64,000 nt of DNA from Sphingomonas endolithica (GCF_025231525.1 NZ_CP103057.1:2614501-2678500), one strand, 5' to 3'. Shown: positions 53,666-63,400, numbered from the stretch's first letter. Notes: generated from the letters alone by a model not told the origin. Made by a program: numbers and translations.

Positions 53666-54622
53666 ATGACCCCCGATCTCCCCTCCCGCGATGCGATCGT
53701 CGCCACCGCGCAGGAATCGATCGCGCGTGGCTCCAAGAGCTTTGCCGCGGCGTCCAAGCTGTTCGACCGGCGCACGCGGGAGCGCGCTTGGCTGCTGTAT
53801 GCGTGGTGCCGGGCGTGCGACGATATCGCCGATGGGCAGGATCACGGGCATGGCATGACGGTGATCCACGATGCGCCCGAGCGGCTGCAGCGGATCACCG
53901 CGATGACCGAGGCGGCGCTGGCGGGCGAGGTCGTCGGCGATCCGGCGTTCGATGCGCTGCGTATCGTCGCGGCGGAAACGCGCATGCCGCATGCCTTCGC
54001 GCGCGACCTGATCGCCGGGTTCGCGCTGGATGCGGGCGACTGGCGGCCGCGCACCGAAGGCGACCTGTACAAATATTGCTACCATGTCGCGGGCGTGGTC
54101 GGCTGCATGATGGCGGTGGCGATGGGCGTCGACCCGGACGATCAGGACACGCTGGACCGCGCCTGCGACCTGGGCATGGCGTTTCAGCTCGCCAATATCG
54201 CGCGGGACATTGAAGAGGATGACCGTGTCGGGCGCGCGTACGTGCCGGAAGAATGGTTCGTCGAGATGGATATCCCGCCCGGGCAGCACATGAAGCCGCC
54301 GTTCCGCTCACGGCTGGCGGTGCTGGCGCGGCGGCTGGCGGATCGTGCGGCAGTGTTCGAGGCGAGCGCGCGGCTGGGCACGCCGAAACTGTCGTTCCGC
54401 TCGGCCTGGGCGGTTCTGTCGGCGGCCGAGATCTACGGAGCGATCGGGCGGGCGGTGGCGGATCGCGGCGAGCATGCGTGGGACAGCCGCGTGACGACAT
54501 CCGGACGGCAGAAGCTGGGATTTATCCTGCGGGCCGCCGTCGAGGCAGCGGGGCGCGCGCGGCGCTATCCGCCGGCGCGGCGTGAGATTGCGTGGCAGCG
54601 GCCACGGCATGGCGACAAGTAG
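53666..54622 (+). CDS. crtB: Phytoene synthase CrtB
   Basis: This 318-residue squalene/phytoene synthase-type enzyme condenses two geranylgeranyl diphosphates to phytoene. The first Asp-rich motif is in WCRACDDIADGQD, and the second is LGMAFQLANIARDIEEDD, with YKYCYHVAGVVG between them. The C-terminus has RSAWAVLSAAEIYGAIG. It completes crtY-crtI-crtB, enough for beta-carotene given geranylgeranyl diphosphate. The start codon abuts a repeat arm. Confidence 0.95.
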   Translation: MTPDLPSRDAIVATAQESIARGSKSFAAASKLFDRRTRERAWLLYAWCRACDDIADGQDHGHGMTVIHDAPERLQRITAMTEAALAGEVVGDPAFDALRIVAAETRMPHAFARDLIAGFALDAGDWRPRTEGDLYKYCYHVAGVVGCMMAVAMGVDPDDQDTLDRACDLGMAFQLANIARDIEEDDRVGRAYVPEEWFVEMDIPPGQHMKPPFRSRLAVLARRLADRAAVFEASARLGTPKLSFRSAWAVLSAAEIYGAIGRAVADRGEHAWDSRVTTSGRQKLGFILRAAVEAAGRARRYPPARREIAWQRPRHGDK

Positions 54623-54664
54623 CGAACGGACCGAGAGGAGCTAGTACGGGCGCTTATCCTCGCC

Positions 54665-54769
54665 GTCACCCCGGACTTGTTCCGGGGTCCACCAAGCGGC
54701 TTTTGGTGTGGATGGAGGCTCGATGGAAGAGCGTGCGGCACGGTGGACCCCGAACAAGTCCGGGGTGAC
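54665..54769. repeat. Palindromic repeat, family I
   Basis: Arms GTCACCCCGGACTTGTTCC and GAACAAGTCCGGGGTGAC around a 60-base centre. It lies between the convergent crtB and small Cys-containing protein genes. Confidence 0.85.
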
Positions 54770-54803
54770 GATTTGGCTAGTTTTCGTACGACGCCGGCAC
54801 GGA

Positions 54804-55034
54804 TCAGCCCTGCTTCTTGTCGCGATCGCCCTGGGCGAGCGAGCGACCATTGGCGCGGCAGGTGGCGCTGACCACGGGATAGTCGACATCGCTGTTGCGC
54901 ATCAGCGCAGCCGGCATGGCTGCCTGACATTGCTGATAGCTGGCATATTGCACCTGCTCGACGCGGGCCTCGGCGCACTGCGCGCTGCCATCGGTGCAGC
55001 CCATGATCGCCATCACGTAGAAGAAAGAACCCAT
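54804..55034 (-). CDS. Small Cys-containing protein of unknown function
   Basis: This 76-residue protein begins MGSFFYVMAIMGCTDGSAQC and has four Cys in total (two more in YASYQQCQAAM and VSATCRANG). It has a short hydrophobic N-terminus that could be a signal, and a charged tail. The Cys spacing suggests two disulfides in a small exported protein. GGGAG precedes the ATG at 55034. A longer frame from 55139 would overlap the divergent ABC gene and is less likely. Confidence 0.65.
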   Translation of the reverse strand: MGSFFYVMAIMGCTDGSAQCAEARVEQVQYASYQQCQAAMPAALMRNSDVDYPVVSATCRANGRSLAQGDRDKKQG

Positions 55035-55138
55035 GTCGCGTCTCCCGTATCGATAGCTAAAATCGACCAAGTGCCGTTCTTGTTCCATGAACCGCTTCCG
55101 CCGGGGATTGACGCCCCCTACATGGGGATGTGCCCCCA

Positions 55139-56953
55139 ATGACCGATCCCGTGAGCGCCGAGCGCCCGTTGCTGCCGACGCTTCGGCGTTTCCTGCCCTA
55201 TCTCTGGCCCAAGGACACGCCCGCGCTACGGCTGCGCATCGTCGGCGCGATGACGCTCGTGGTGTTTTCCAAGCTGGTGCAGGTCTATGGTGCGCCGTTC
55301 GCGTTGCAGGGTGCGGTGGACGGCATGGCCAAGGGCGATCGCTCGGCGACCACTTTGATCGTGGCCTTGGTGGTCGGCTATGCCGCGGCGCGGTTCGGGT
55401 CAGTACTGTTCGACAATTTGCGCAACGCGGTGTTCGAGCGGGTCGGGCAGGATGCGACGCGGCGGCTGGCGGCCAATGTGTTCCGGCATCTTCACCAATT
55501 GTCGCTGCGCTTCCATCTCGAGCGGCGCACCGGCGCGGTGACCAAGGTGGTCGAGCGCGGCACCAAGAGCATCGATACGATGCTGTATTTCCTGCTGTTC
55601 AACATCGCGCCGACGATCCTCGAACTGGCGCTGGTGATCGGCATCTTCGGCACCAAGTTCGGCGGCTGGCTGGTCACGGGCACGCTGGCGATGGTGGTGA
55701 TCTATATCGCGTTCACGCGCTGGGTGACGGATTGGCGCGCGGCGTTGCGCACGCGGATGAACGACCTCGATACCGGCGCGGTGGCGCATGCGGTGGATTC
55801 GCTGCTCAATTTCGAGACGGTGAAATATTTCGGTGCCGAGGAGCGCGAGGCCAAGCGCTACGATGCGGCGATGGCGGCTTATGCCGGCGCTGCAGTGAAA
55901 TCGGAGAATTCGCTTGCCTGGCTCAACGTCGGGCAGGCGCTGATCACCAATGTGATGATGGCGTTCGGCATGGGGCTGGTGGTGTTCGGCTGGGCGCGCG
56001 GCGAGTTCACGGCCGGTAACGTGGTGCTGGTGTCGACCTTGCTGGCGCAATTGTTCCGCCCGCTCGACCTGCTCGGCATGGTCTATCGCACGATCCGCCA
56101 GGGCGTGATCGACATGGGATCGATGTTCGACCTGATCGATACGCCGTCGGAGATACGCGACGTTCCGGGCGCGCCGGCGCTGAAGGTCGGTGCGGGGCAT
56201 GTGCGGTTCGAGGATGTGAAGTTCGGCTATGACGCCGACCGGTTGATCCTCAAGGGCATCGATCTCGACGTGCCGGCCGGCCACACGCTGGCGGTGGTCG
56301 GGCCGTCGGGCGCGGGCAAGAGCACGCTCGCGCGGTTGATGTACCGTTTCTACGACCTGACCAGCGGGCGCATCACGATCGACGGGCAGGATATTTCGCA
56401 GGTGACGCAGGCGAGCTTGCGCGCCGCGATCGGCATCGTGCCGCAGGATACCGTGCTGTTCAACGATGCGATCGGCTACAATATCGCTTATGGTCGCGAG
56501 GGCGCCGATAGCGCCGAGATCGAGCGGGCGGCGCGCGGTGCAGCAATCTCGACCTTTATCGAAGGCCAGTCGGAGGGTTACGATACGCGCGTCGGCGAAC
56601 GTGGGCTGAAATTGTCGGGCGGCGAGAAGCAACGCGTGGCGATCGCCCGCACGTTGCTGAAGAACCCGCCGATCCTGATTCTGGATGAGGCGACCTCGGC
56701 GCTGGACAGCCGGACCGAGGGCGAGATCCAGGCGACGCTGGAGGATATCGAGCGGGGGCGCACGACCATCGTCATTGCGCATCGGCTGTCGACGATCGTC
56801 CATGCCGACGAGATCGTCGTGCTGGAGGCGGGCGAAGTGGTCGAGCGCGGGTCGCACACCGCGTTGCTACGCCGCGGCGGGCTGTATGCCGAGATGTGGA
56901 ACCGCCAGGCACAGGAACGCGCCGAGGAAGAGGGCGTGCTGGCGGCGGAATAG
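55139..56953 (+). CDS. Atm1/HMT1-type ABC exporter (fused permease and ATPase)
   Basis: This 604-residue half transporter has a six-helix membrane domain (about 35-310) and an ATPase domain with Walker A GPSGAGKST, signature LSGGEKQR and Walker B ILILDEATSALD. The segment SLLNFETVKYFGAEEREAKR is the Atm1-family hallmark. Sphingomonad homologues such as NaAtm1 of Novosphingobium export glutathione conjugates and heavy-metal thiolates. The ATG at 55139 is preferred; a GTG at 55130 would add three residues. Confidence 0.93.
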   Translation: MTDPVSAERPLLPTLRRFLPYLWPKDTPALRLRIVGAMTLVVFSKLVQVYGAPFALQGAVDGMAKGDRSATTLIVALVVGYAAARFGSVLFDNLRNAVFERVGQDATRRLAANVFRHLHQLSLRFHLERRTGAVTKVVERGTKSIDTMLYFLLFNIAPTILELALVIGIFGTKFGGWLVTGTLAMVVIYIAFTRWVTDWRAALRTRMNDLDTGAVAHAVDSLLNFETVKYFGAEEREAKRYDAAMAAYAGAAVKSENSLAWLNVGQALITNVMMAFGMGLVVFGWARGEFTAGNVVLVSTLLAQLFRPLDLLGMVYRTIRQGVIDMGSMFDLIDTPSEIRDVPGAPALKVGAGHVRFEDVKFGYDADRLILKGIDLDVPAGHTLAVVGPSGAGKSTLARLMYRFYDLTSGRITIDGQDISQVTQASLRAAIGIVPQDTVLFNDAIGYNIAYGREGADSAEIERAARGAAISTFIEGQSEGYDTRVGERGLKLSGGEKQRVAIARTLLKNPPILILDEATSALDSRTEGEIQATLEDIERGRTTIVIAHRLSTIVHADEIVVLEAGEVVERGSHTALLRRGGLYAEMWNRQAQERAEEEGVLAAE

Positions 56954-57017
56954 GCTCGCGCCGTTGCATTGTCATCTGGCGGACGGGAATTGTGAGTTTA
57001 GGACGGCACTTGCGGCC

Positions 57018-57045
57018 CTGGATCCCAGATCAAGTCCGGGATGAC
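57018..57045. repeat. Degenerate palindromic half element, family I
   Basis: One arm, CTGGATCCCAGATCAAGTCC with GGGATGAC after it, lies between the exporter and peptidase genes. The matching left arm is too diverged to place. Confidence 0.5.
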
Positions 57046-57132
57046 GGTTTGGGTTGGGGTAGGCGCGTTTTCCCCTTGCCGTTCACCCGCTGAGGTTCAA
57101 AAGCTGCCATCTACCCCGTGCAAGGAATTTCG

Positions 57133-59232
57133 ATGATCGCTCGCCTGCTTGCCACTTCCGCCCTCGTCCTTGCCGTGCCGGCCGCGGCGCAGAGCAATCC
57201 CTTCGCCAAGCCCAGCACGTTGCCCTATCAGGCGCCCGATTTCCGCGCGATCAAGGATGCCGATTACCTGCCCGCCTTCGAGGCCGGGATGAAGGAGCAG
57301 CGCGCGGAGATCGCGGCGATCACCGCCAATCCGGCCGCGCCGACGTTCGACAACACGATCGCGGCGGTGGAGAAATCCGGCCGCATGCTCGACCGGGTGA
57401 GCACGGTTTTCTTCGCGCTGAGCCAGGCCAATACCAACGATACGCTGCAGGCGGTGGAAACCGAGATCACGCCCAAGCTGACCGCGCATGGCGATGCGAT
57501 CGCGCTCGACCCCAAGCTCTTCGCGCGGGTGAAGACACTGTATGACAGCCGCGCGACGCTGAAACTGTCGGTCGAGCAGGCGCAGTTGCTCAAGGTGACG
57601 TACCAGCGCTTCGTGGACGCCGGGGCGCAGTTGAGTGCTGCCGACCAGGTGAAATTGCGCGCGCTGAACACGCAGATCTCGACCTTGCAGACCGCGTTCC
57701 AACAGCAATTGCTCGCCGGGACCAAGGCTGGTGCGCTGGTGGTCACCGACGTGAAGAAGCTCGACGGGCTTGGCGCCGACGGCATTGCCGCGGCGGCCAA
57801 GGCGGCGGCGGATCGCGGGATGCCTGGCAAATGGGTGTTGCCGCTGCAGAACACCACGCAGCAGCCGGCTTTGGCCTCGCTGACCGATCGCGCGACGCGC
57901 CAGGCCTTGTTCGAGAAGAGCTGGACGCGCACCGAGCAGGGCGATGCCAACGATACGCGGGCGACGATCGCTTCGCTTGCGCAACTCCGCGCGCAGAAGG
58001 CCAAGTTGCTCGGCTATCCGACCTATGCCGATTATTCGCTGACCGATCAGATGGCCGAGACATCGACGGCGGCGAAAGCGTTCCTGACGCAATTCGCGCC
58101 GGCGCTGGCGGCCAAGCAGCGCGAGGAAGCGGGCGAGATCCAGGCGCAGATTAAGGCGACTGGCGGCACGTTCGAGCTCAAGCCGTGGGACTGGGATTTC
58201 TATTCGGAGCAGGTGCGGAAAGCCAAGTACGACCTGGATGGCGATGCGCTGAAGCCCTATTTCGAGATCAACAAGGTGCTGACCGACGGCGTGTTCTATG
58301 CCGCGACCGAGCTCTACGGCATCACCTTCAAGGAGCGGAAGGACCTGCCGGTCTATGACCCGGACATGCGCGTGTTCGAAGTGTTCGAGCAGAACGGCAC
58401 GTCGATCGGCGTGATGTATTTCGACTACTGGAAGCGCGACAACAAATCGGGTGGCGCGTGGATGTCCAACTTCGTCGGGCAGTCCAAGCTGCTCGGCACC
58501 AAGCCGGTGATCTACAATGTCGCCAATTTCACCAAGCCGGCAGCGGGCAGCCCGGCGCTGATCAGCTTCGACGACGTGACGACGATGTTCCACGAATTCG
58601 GCCATGCGCTGCACGGGCTATTCGCCGATCAGGTGTATCCGACGCTGTCGGGCGCTAATACGGCGCGCGATTTCGTCGAGTTCCCGTCGCAGTTCAACGA
58701 GCATTGGGCGCTCGATCCCAAGGTGCTCAGCCATTATGCAGTGAACTACAAGACCGGCGCGGCGATGCCGCAGGCGTTGGTCGACAAGATCCGCCGCTCG
58801 CAGACGTTCAACCAGGGCTATTCGACCGGCGAGGCGCAGGAGGCGGCGGCGCTCGATCTCGCCTGGCATTCACTGCCGGCGGACGCCCCCAAGCAGGACG
58901 TGGATGCGTTCGAGGCCAAGACGCTGGCTGGCATGGGGCTGGACACGGCGCATGTGCCGCCGCGCTACCGGACGAGCTATTTCTCGCACATCTGGGGCGG
59001 CGGCTATGCCGCGGGCTACTATGCCTATGCCTGGACGCAGATGCTCGATCATGATGCGTTTGCCTGGTTCACCGCGCATGGCGGGCTGACGCGCGCCAAC
59101 GGCCAGCGCTTCCGCGACATGATCCTGTCGCGCGGGCACACGCTGGATTACGGGCCGATGTTCCGGGCGTTCTACGGCAAGGACCCGGATGTCGGGCCGA
59201 TGGCGGAATATCTGGGGCTGACGGGGAAGTAA
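57133..59232 (+). CDS. M3 family metallopeptidase, periplasmic Dcp-like
   Basis: This 699-residue zinc peptidase of the thimet/Dcp family probably cleaves dipeptides from oligopeptide C-termini. A signal peptide covers about residues 1-21 (to PAAAQS). The zinc motif HEFGH is at 487-491, with the third ligand Glu expected in NTARDFVEFPSQFNEHWA. The C-terminal HIWGGGYAAGYYAYAWTQ contains the substrate-binding His/Tyr region. The ATG at 57133 follows AAGGA and starts the signal peptide. Confidence 0.93.
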   Translation: MIARLLATSALVLAVPAAAQSNPFAKPSTLPYQAPDFRAIKDADYLPAFEAGMKEQRAEIAAITANPAAPTFDNTIAAVEKSGRMLDRVSTVFFALSQANTNDTLQAVETEITPKLTAHGDAIALDPKLFARVKTLYDSRATLKLSVEQAQLLKVTYQRFVDAGAQLSAADQVKLRALNTQISTLQTAFQQQLLAGTKAGALVVTDVKKLDGLGADGIAAAAKAAADRGMPGKWVLPLQNTTQQPALASLTDRATRQALFEKSWTRTEQGDANDTRATIASLAQLRAQKAKLLGYPTYADYSLTDQMAETSTAAKAFLTQFAPALAAKQREEAGEIQAQIKATGGTFELKPWDWDFYSEQVRKAKYDLDGDALKPYFEINKVLTDGVFYAATELYGITFKERKDLPVYDPDMRVFEVFEQNGTSIGVMYFDYWKRDNKSGGAWMSNFVGQSKLLGTKPVIYNVANFTKPAAGSPALISFDDVTTMFHEFGHALHGLFADQVYPTLSGANTARDFVEFPSQFNEHWALDPKVLSHYAVNYKTGAAMPQALVDKIRRSQTFNQGYSTGEAQEAAALDLAWHSLPADAPKQDVDAFEAKTLAGMGLDTAHVPPRYRTSYFSHIWGGGYAAGYYAYAWTQMLDHDAFAWFTAHGGLTRANGQRFRDMILSRGHTLDYGPMFRAFYGKDPDVGPMAEYLGLTGK

Positions 59233-59279
59233 GCGCCGCGTCGTTCCGCCCGGAGGGCAGTGCGGCGCAAGCCATCTGT

Positions 59280-59356
59280 GTTCTCCCGCGAAAGCGGGAG
59301 CCCAGGGTTACGAGGGTGGCGCTTGTGGCTCTGGGCCCCCGCTTTCGCGGGGGAAC
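59280..59356. repeat. Palindromic repeat, family II
   Basis: Arms GTTCTCCCGCGAAAGCGGG and CCCGCTTTCGCGGGGGAAC with inner CCCAGGG/CCCTGGG-like parts. It lies between convergent genes and is nearly identical to the copy at 49941-50020. Confidence 0.85.
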
Positions 59357-59379
59357 GGTCGACATAGGCGCGGCTATGC

Positions 59380-59652
59380 TTACCCAAGCAAATCCTGGGT
59401 TTCCGGATGCCGCTCGATATAGGCTGCGACGAAGCTGCATTCGGGGCGCACCTTCAATCCACGCGCGCGCGCCTCGCCGAGTGCGTAGCCGATCAGTCGG
59501 CTGGCGACCCCCTGGCCTTCCAGCGCCGGCGGGACGATGGTGTGGGTGAAAGTGATGGTATCGCCCTGCAGCGCATAGGCGGCGAAGGCGATTTCGCCGT
59601 GCAGAGCCAGTTCGAAGCGGCTTTCGGCGGGGTTGTCGTGCGGTTGGGTCAT
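59380..59652 (-). CDS. Small GNAT-type N-acetyltransferase (YjdJ-like)
   Basis: This 90-residue minimal GNAT-fold protein has VPPALEGQGVASRLIGYALG, which carries the acetyl-CoA pyrophosphate loop Q/R-x-x-G-x-A/G, and CSFVAAYIERHPE, where the conserved Cys and Tyr lie. Such single-domain proteins probably acetylate a small molecule or protein, but targets are unknown. It is convergent with the peptidase gene and lies downstream of the retropepsin-like gene. Confidence 0.9.
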   Translation of the reverse strand: MTQPHDNPAESRFELALHGEIAFAAYALQGDTITFTHTIVPPALEGQGVASRLIGYALGEARARGLKVRPECSFVAAYIERHPETQDLLG

Positions 59653-59739
59653 GCAGCGAATATAGGGGCCGAGCCTCGTTCGTCACCCCATTTGACCAGC
59701 GGGACGCTGGCTCATGGCCGGGGCGACGGGTGGAAGGAG

Positions 59740-60654
59740 CTACCCGCAGGTCAGCCGGATCTGCTTGGCCGGTTTGTCGAACACGATTTCCGAGCAACGG
59801 CCGAGCTGATCGGCCCCCAGCGACAGGCGATCGTGGTTGGGGTCGCGCTTCTTGCCCTTGGCCACGACGACGACCTCCTCGGGATCGGCTTTTTCGGGCG
59901 TGCCTTCGGCAATACCGGTGGCGTTGCCGCCATCATTGGTGCGCACGCCGAGCGTGGCGATCGACAAGGGCCCGAGCGACAGCGGACGCGCGAAGTTCAT
60001 CGTGCGCACCGGGCGCTGGATGCCGAACACGATCTCGGTCGGCACGCTGTCGCCGCTCAACCGGCCGTCCTGCGTGGCGGCCAGGCGCAAGGCGGCACCG
60101 GCATTGGCCAATGTGCGGGCATGATAGGGATCGAAGCGCACGCGCATCGGCTGTCCGCCGACCATGATCTGCGCGTAGAGGCCGGCAAAGCCGCCGAACA
60201 TCCCGCCGCCGTCGATCATCGGCAGCGCCACCGTGCGTTCGCCGGCGATGGCCGCGCGGAGCACGAAGCGGATCACCGGCTCCGGCAGATCGGCCGGACC
60301 GATCGTGCCATCGGCGACCGGCGCGTACTCCAGCTTGCCCCAACCGACGCGACGCTTGAACACGCCCTGCCCGGCATCGAGCTTGGCGACCGCGGTGCGA
60401 TGTTTCGCGTCGATCGGTCCGACGGCATAGCTGAGGCCGATCATGCCGCCCTTCAGCCCGGCGCGCGTGGCGAACGCCTCGCTCACCAGCGGCACGCCGG
60501 GCGCACCGGGATCGATGCGCAGCCGCCCGGGCATCCCATCGACGGTGACGGGGACGATCCCATCGCCCGTGACGACACGCTCTTGCGGCGGAGAAGCCGC
60601 GCCGCCGAGCAGGCCGAACGCCACGAACGTCAGTGCTGTCTTGAACCGTCCCAT
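59740..60654 (-). CDS. Retropepsin-like exported protein
   Basis: This 304-residue protein has an N-terminal hydrophobic segment (ALTFVAFGLLGGAAS) that acts as a signal. The following domain resembles clan AA aspartic proteases, with strands ending IVPVTVDG and GRLRIDPGAPG, where classical enzymes have DTG or DSG. A second, similar turn is VRFDPYHART. Both show Asp followed by Pro, so catalysis is uncertain. The ATG at 60654 is the likely start; the gene is divergent from recQ. Confidence 0.65.
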   Translation of the reverse strand: MGRFKTALTFVAFGLLGGAASPPQERVVTGDGIVPVTVDGMPGRLRIDPGAPGVPLVSEAFATRAGLKGGMIGLSYAVGPIDAKHRTAVAKLDAGQGVFKRRVGWGKLEYAPVADGTIGPADLPEPVIRFVLRAAIAGERTVALPMIDGGGMFGGFAGLYAQIMVGGQPMRVRFDPYHARTLANAGAALRLAATQDGRLSGDSVPTEIVFGIQRPVRTMNFARPLSLGPLSIATLGVRTNDGGNATGIAEGTPEKADPEEVVVVAKGKKRDPNHDRLSLGADQLGRCSEIVFDKPAKQIRLTCG

Positions 60655-60751
60655 GCCTAGCCCCCTTATCCCCGCGGTTGTTCTCGCCCGAGGTAACGGC
60701 AATTTCAAGACGGCATTGCGGCACCGGCCCGCGGCCCCTAGGTCCGCGGTG

Positions 60752-62530
60752 ATGCCACGTGATCCCCTGCCCCTGTTGCACTCCACCTTTGGTTTTCCCG
60801 GTTTTCGCGGCGTGCAGGAAAGCGTCGTGTCGCGCGTGCTGGCGGCCGAGAATACGCTGGCGGTGATGCCGACCGGCGCGGGCAAGTCGCTATGCTATCA
60901 ACTGCCCTCGGTGGTGCTGGACGGGACGTGCGTCGTGGTGTCGCCGCTGATCGCGCTGATGCACGATCAGCTGCGCGCCGCCACCGCCGTCGGCATTCGC
61001 GCGGCCACGCTGACCTCGGTCGATACCGACCAGATGGAGACGATGGCGCGGTTCCGGCGCGGCGAGCTCGATTTGCTGTACGTCGCACCGGAGCGCGCCT
61101 CGGGCGGGGCGTTCCGCGAGTTGCTCACCCAGGCGCCGCTTGCCTTGTTCGCGATCGACGAAGCGCATTGCGTGTCGGAATGGGGGCATGATTTCCGCCC
61201 CGATTACCGCCTGCTGCGGCCCTTGCTCGATCACTTCCCGGACGTGCCACGGCTCGCGCTGACCGCGACTGCCGACAAGGTGACGCGCGACGATATCCTC
61301 GATCAACTCGGCATACCGCGCGAGGGGATGATCGTCGCCGGGTTCGATCGGCCCAACATCCGCTACACGATCACGCCCAAGGACAATACGACGCGGCAGA
61401 TCGCCGACTTGATCGCCGAGACGCCGGGCGCGGGGATCGTCTATTGCCAGAGCCGCGCCGGTACCGAGAAGATGGCCGAGGCGCTGGCGCGGTCCGGGCG
61501 GCCGACGCGCGCTTATCATGCCGGGCTCGATCCGCAGGTGCGCGCGCGCAACCAGGCCGATTTCGTGGCGAGCGAGGACATGGTGATCTGCGCGACCGTG
61601 GCGTTCGGCATGGGCATCGACAAGCCAGACGTGCGCTTCGTCGCGCATGCCGGCATGCCCAAGTCGATCGAATCCTATTACCAGGAAACCGGCCGCGCCG
61701 GGCGCGATGGCGATCCGGCGGTCGCGCATCTGTTCTGGGGCGCAGAGGATTTCGCCAAGGCGCGGCAGCGGATCGGCGAAGTCGAGCCGGCGCGGCAGCA
61801 GGGAGAGCGCGTGCGGTTGCAGGCGCTGGGTGCGCTGGTCGAGACGCCGGGGTGCCGCCGGAAAATCCTGCTCAAGCATTTCGGCGACGAGGCGCCGGAC
61901 AATTGCGGGAATTGCGATAATTGTATCAATCCGCCGGGCGCGGTGGATGCGACCGAGGTCGCCAAGAAGGTGCTGTCCGCGGTGTTCCGCACCGGGCAGA
62001 GCTTCGGCATGGGCTATATCGAGCAGGTGCTGACCGGCGTTTCGACCGAGCGCAGTCTGATAAACGGGCATGAGGCGCTGGGCGTGTGGGGCATCGTCTC
62101 GGGTGACGAGCTCACGCTGCTGAAGCCTGTGATCCGGGCATTGCTGCTGCGCGATGCGCTGCGCGCCAACGATTTCGGCGGCCTGGAATTCGGCCCCGGC
62201 GCACGCGGCATCCTGAAGGACGAGGATGCGGTGTCGCTGATCCTGCAGCCCAAGCGCGAGCGGCGACGCGGGCGCGGCAGCAGCGCGGGGACGATCGCCA
62301 ATCCGAGCGGCGATCCGTTGTTCGAGGCGCTGCGCGCGAAGCGTCGGACATTGGCGGCGGAAGCGAGCGTGCCGCCCTACGTGATCTTCCACGATTCCGT
62401 ATTGCGCGAGATGGCCACGGCGCGGCCGCGCAACCTGTCGGCAATGGAGCGCATCACCGGCGTTGGCGTGCGCAAGCTCGAGGCTTACGGTGAAGCGTTT
62501 CTGCAAGTCATCCGCGAACAAGGAGCCTGA
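60752..62530 (+). CDS. recQ: ATP-dependent DNA helicase RecQ
   Basis: This 592-residue 3'-5' helicase acts in recombination and repair. Motif I is MPTGAGKSLCYQLP, motif II is IDEAHCVSEWGHDF, and motif VI lies in YQETGRAGRDGDP. The RQC zinc-binding Cys residues are in GCRRKILLKHF and DNCGNCDNC, and an HRDC domain ends the protein. The ATG at 60752 is preceded directly by a GTG that could also serve. It begins a plus-strand run of four closely spaced genes. Confidence 0.95.
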   Translation: MPRDPLPLLHSTFGFPGFRGVQESVVSRVLAAENTLAVMPTGAGKSLCYQLPSVVLDGTCVVVSPLIALMHDQLRAATAVGIRAATLTSVDTDQMETMARFRRGELDLLYVAPERASGGAFRELLTQAPLALFAIDEAHCVSEWGHDFRPDYRLLRPLLDHFPDVPRLALTATADKVTRDDILDQLGIPREGMIVAGFDRPNIRYTITPKDNTTRQIADLIAETPGAGIVYCQSRAGTEKMAEALARSGRPTRAYHAGLDPQVRARNQADFVASEDMVICATVAFGMGIDKPDVRFVAHAGMPKSIESYYQETGRAGRDGDPAVAHLFWGAEDFAKARQRIGEVEPARQQGERVRLQALGALVETPGCRRKILLKHFGDEAPDNCGNCDNCINPPGAVDATEVAKKVLSAVFRTGQSFGMGYIEQVLTGVSTERSLINGHEALGVWGIVSGDELTLLKPVIRALLLRDALRANDFGGLEFGPGARGILKDEDAVSLILQPKRERRRGRGSSAGTIANPSGDPLFEALRAKRRTLAAEASVPPYVIFHDSVLREMATARPRNLSAMERITGVGVRKLEAYGEAFLQVIREQGA

Positions 62531-62532
62531 TC

Positions 62533-62967
62533 ATGGCCGTTATCCGCCGCATCGACGACCATATCTCGGTCGCGCCCCAGATCCAGCCGGAGGATCTCGC
62601 GGCGATCGCCGCCGCCGGCTTTACCGCGATCGTCAACAACCGCCCCGACGACGAGGATGCCGGGCAGCCATCGGGCGCGGCGATCCGCGCGGCGGCGGAG
62701 GCGGCGGGGCTGGCCTATAGCGCGATCCCGGTGACGCAGTCGGGCTTCTCGCATCCGCAGATCGACGCGATGGCAGCGGCGCTTGCCGCCTCGCCCGGGC
62801 CGGTGCTGGCCTATTGCCGATCCGGCACGCGCAGTTGCAACCTGTGGGCACTGGCGACGGCCAAGACGGATGGTCATCCTGACACGCTGATGGCGAAGGC
62901 GGCAGCGACCGGGTATGACCTGACCGGCATACGGCCGCTGCTGGATGCGCTGTCGTCCGGCCGGTAG
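62533..62967 (+). CDS. TIGR01244 family phosphatase/sulfurtransferase-like protein
   Basis: This 144-residue protein has the DUF442/Blh N-terminal type fold, with SVAPQIQPEDLAAIAAAGFT, VNNRPDDE and the active-site loop AYCRSGTRSCNLWALA (CxxxxR). Such domains are related to tyrosine phosphatases and rhodaneses and are linked to sulfide or redox metabolism. It starts 2 bases after the recQ stop, so it is probably co-transcribed. Confidence 0.88.
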   Translation: MAVIRRIDDHISVAPQIQPEDLAAIAAAGFTAIVNNRPDDEDAGQPSGAAIRAAAEAAGLAYSAIPVTQSGFSHPQIDAMAAALAASPGPVLAYCRSGTRSCNLWALATAKTDGHPDTLMAKAAATGYDLTGIRPLLDALSSGR

Positions 62968-62974
62968 CGCAGCG

Positions 62975-63391
62975 ATGGACTGGGTGCAGCTCGGCGGGTC
63001 GCTGCTGGCCGTCCTGGGGCTCGCTGGCGTGGCGCGACTGCTGAAGCTCGGCGAAAGCCGCATCGGCGATGCCGCTACTGCAAAAGCGATGGCGGAAGAC
63101 ATGCTGGTCGGGTTCGAGGCGCGCACGGCGATCGTCGGCACCGACGGCAATGCTGCGTTGGTCGCCGGCACCTTCGGCAGCAATGGCTGGGGCGTACCCG
63201 GCACGATCGCGGTCCTCAAACGCCATGGCGCAAAGGTTGCCGCGCGCCGGCTGCTGCCGCCGCTGACGTTGCTGCCGGCGGTGGAGGGCGTCGAGGTGGA
63301 TACCGGCGAGCGGTTGTTCGGGCGCGTGCTGCTGTTCGGCGTGGTGGACCACGATGTGCGCATACTGGAAGCGTCACTGACAAGGGTGTAA
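62975..63391 (+). CDS. Hypothetical membrane-associated protein
   Basis: This 138-residue protein has an N-terminal hydrophobic helix (WVQLGGSLLAVLGLAGVARL) and a cytoplasmic or periplasmic domain of beta strands (TAIVGTDGNAALVAGTFGSN; GRVLLFGVVDHDVRILEASL). I do not recognise the family. It lies 7 bases after the TIGR01244 gene and 9 bases before a sterol-desaturase gene, so it may work with the latter. Confidence 0.7.
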   Translation: MDWVQLGGSLLAVLGLAGVARLLKLGESRIGDAATAKAMAEDMLVGFEARTAIVGTDGNAALVAGTFGSNGWGVPGTIAVLKRHGAKVAARRLLPPLTLLPAVEGVEVDTGERLFGRVLLFGVVDHDVRILEASLTRV

Positions 63392-63400
63392 GCAGCTCAT

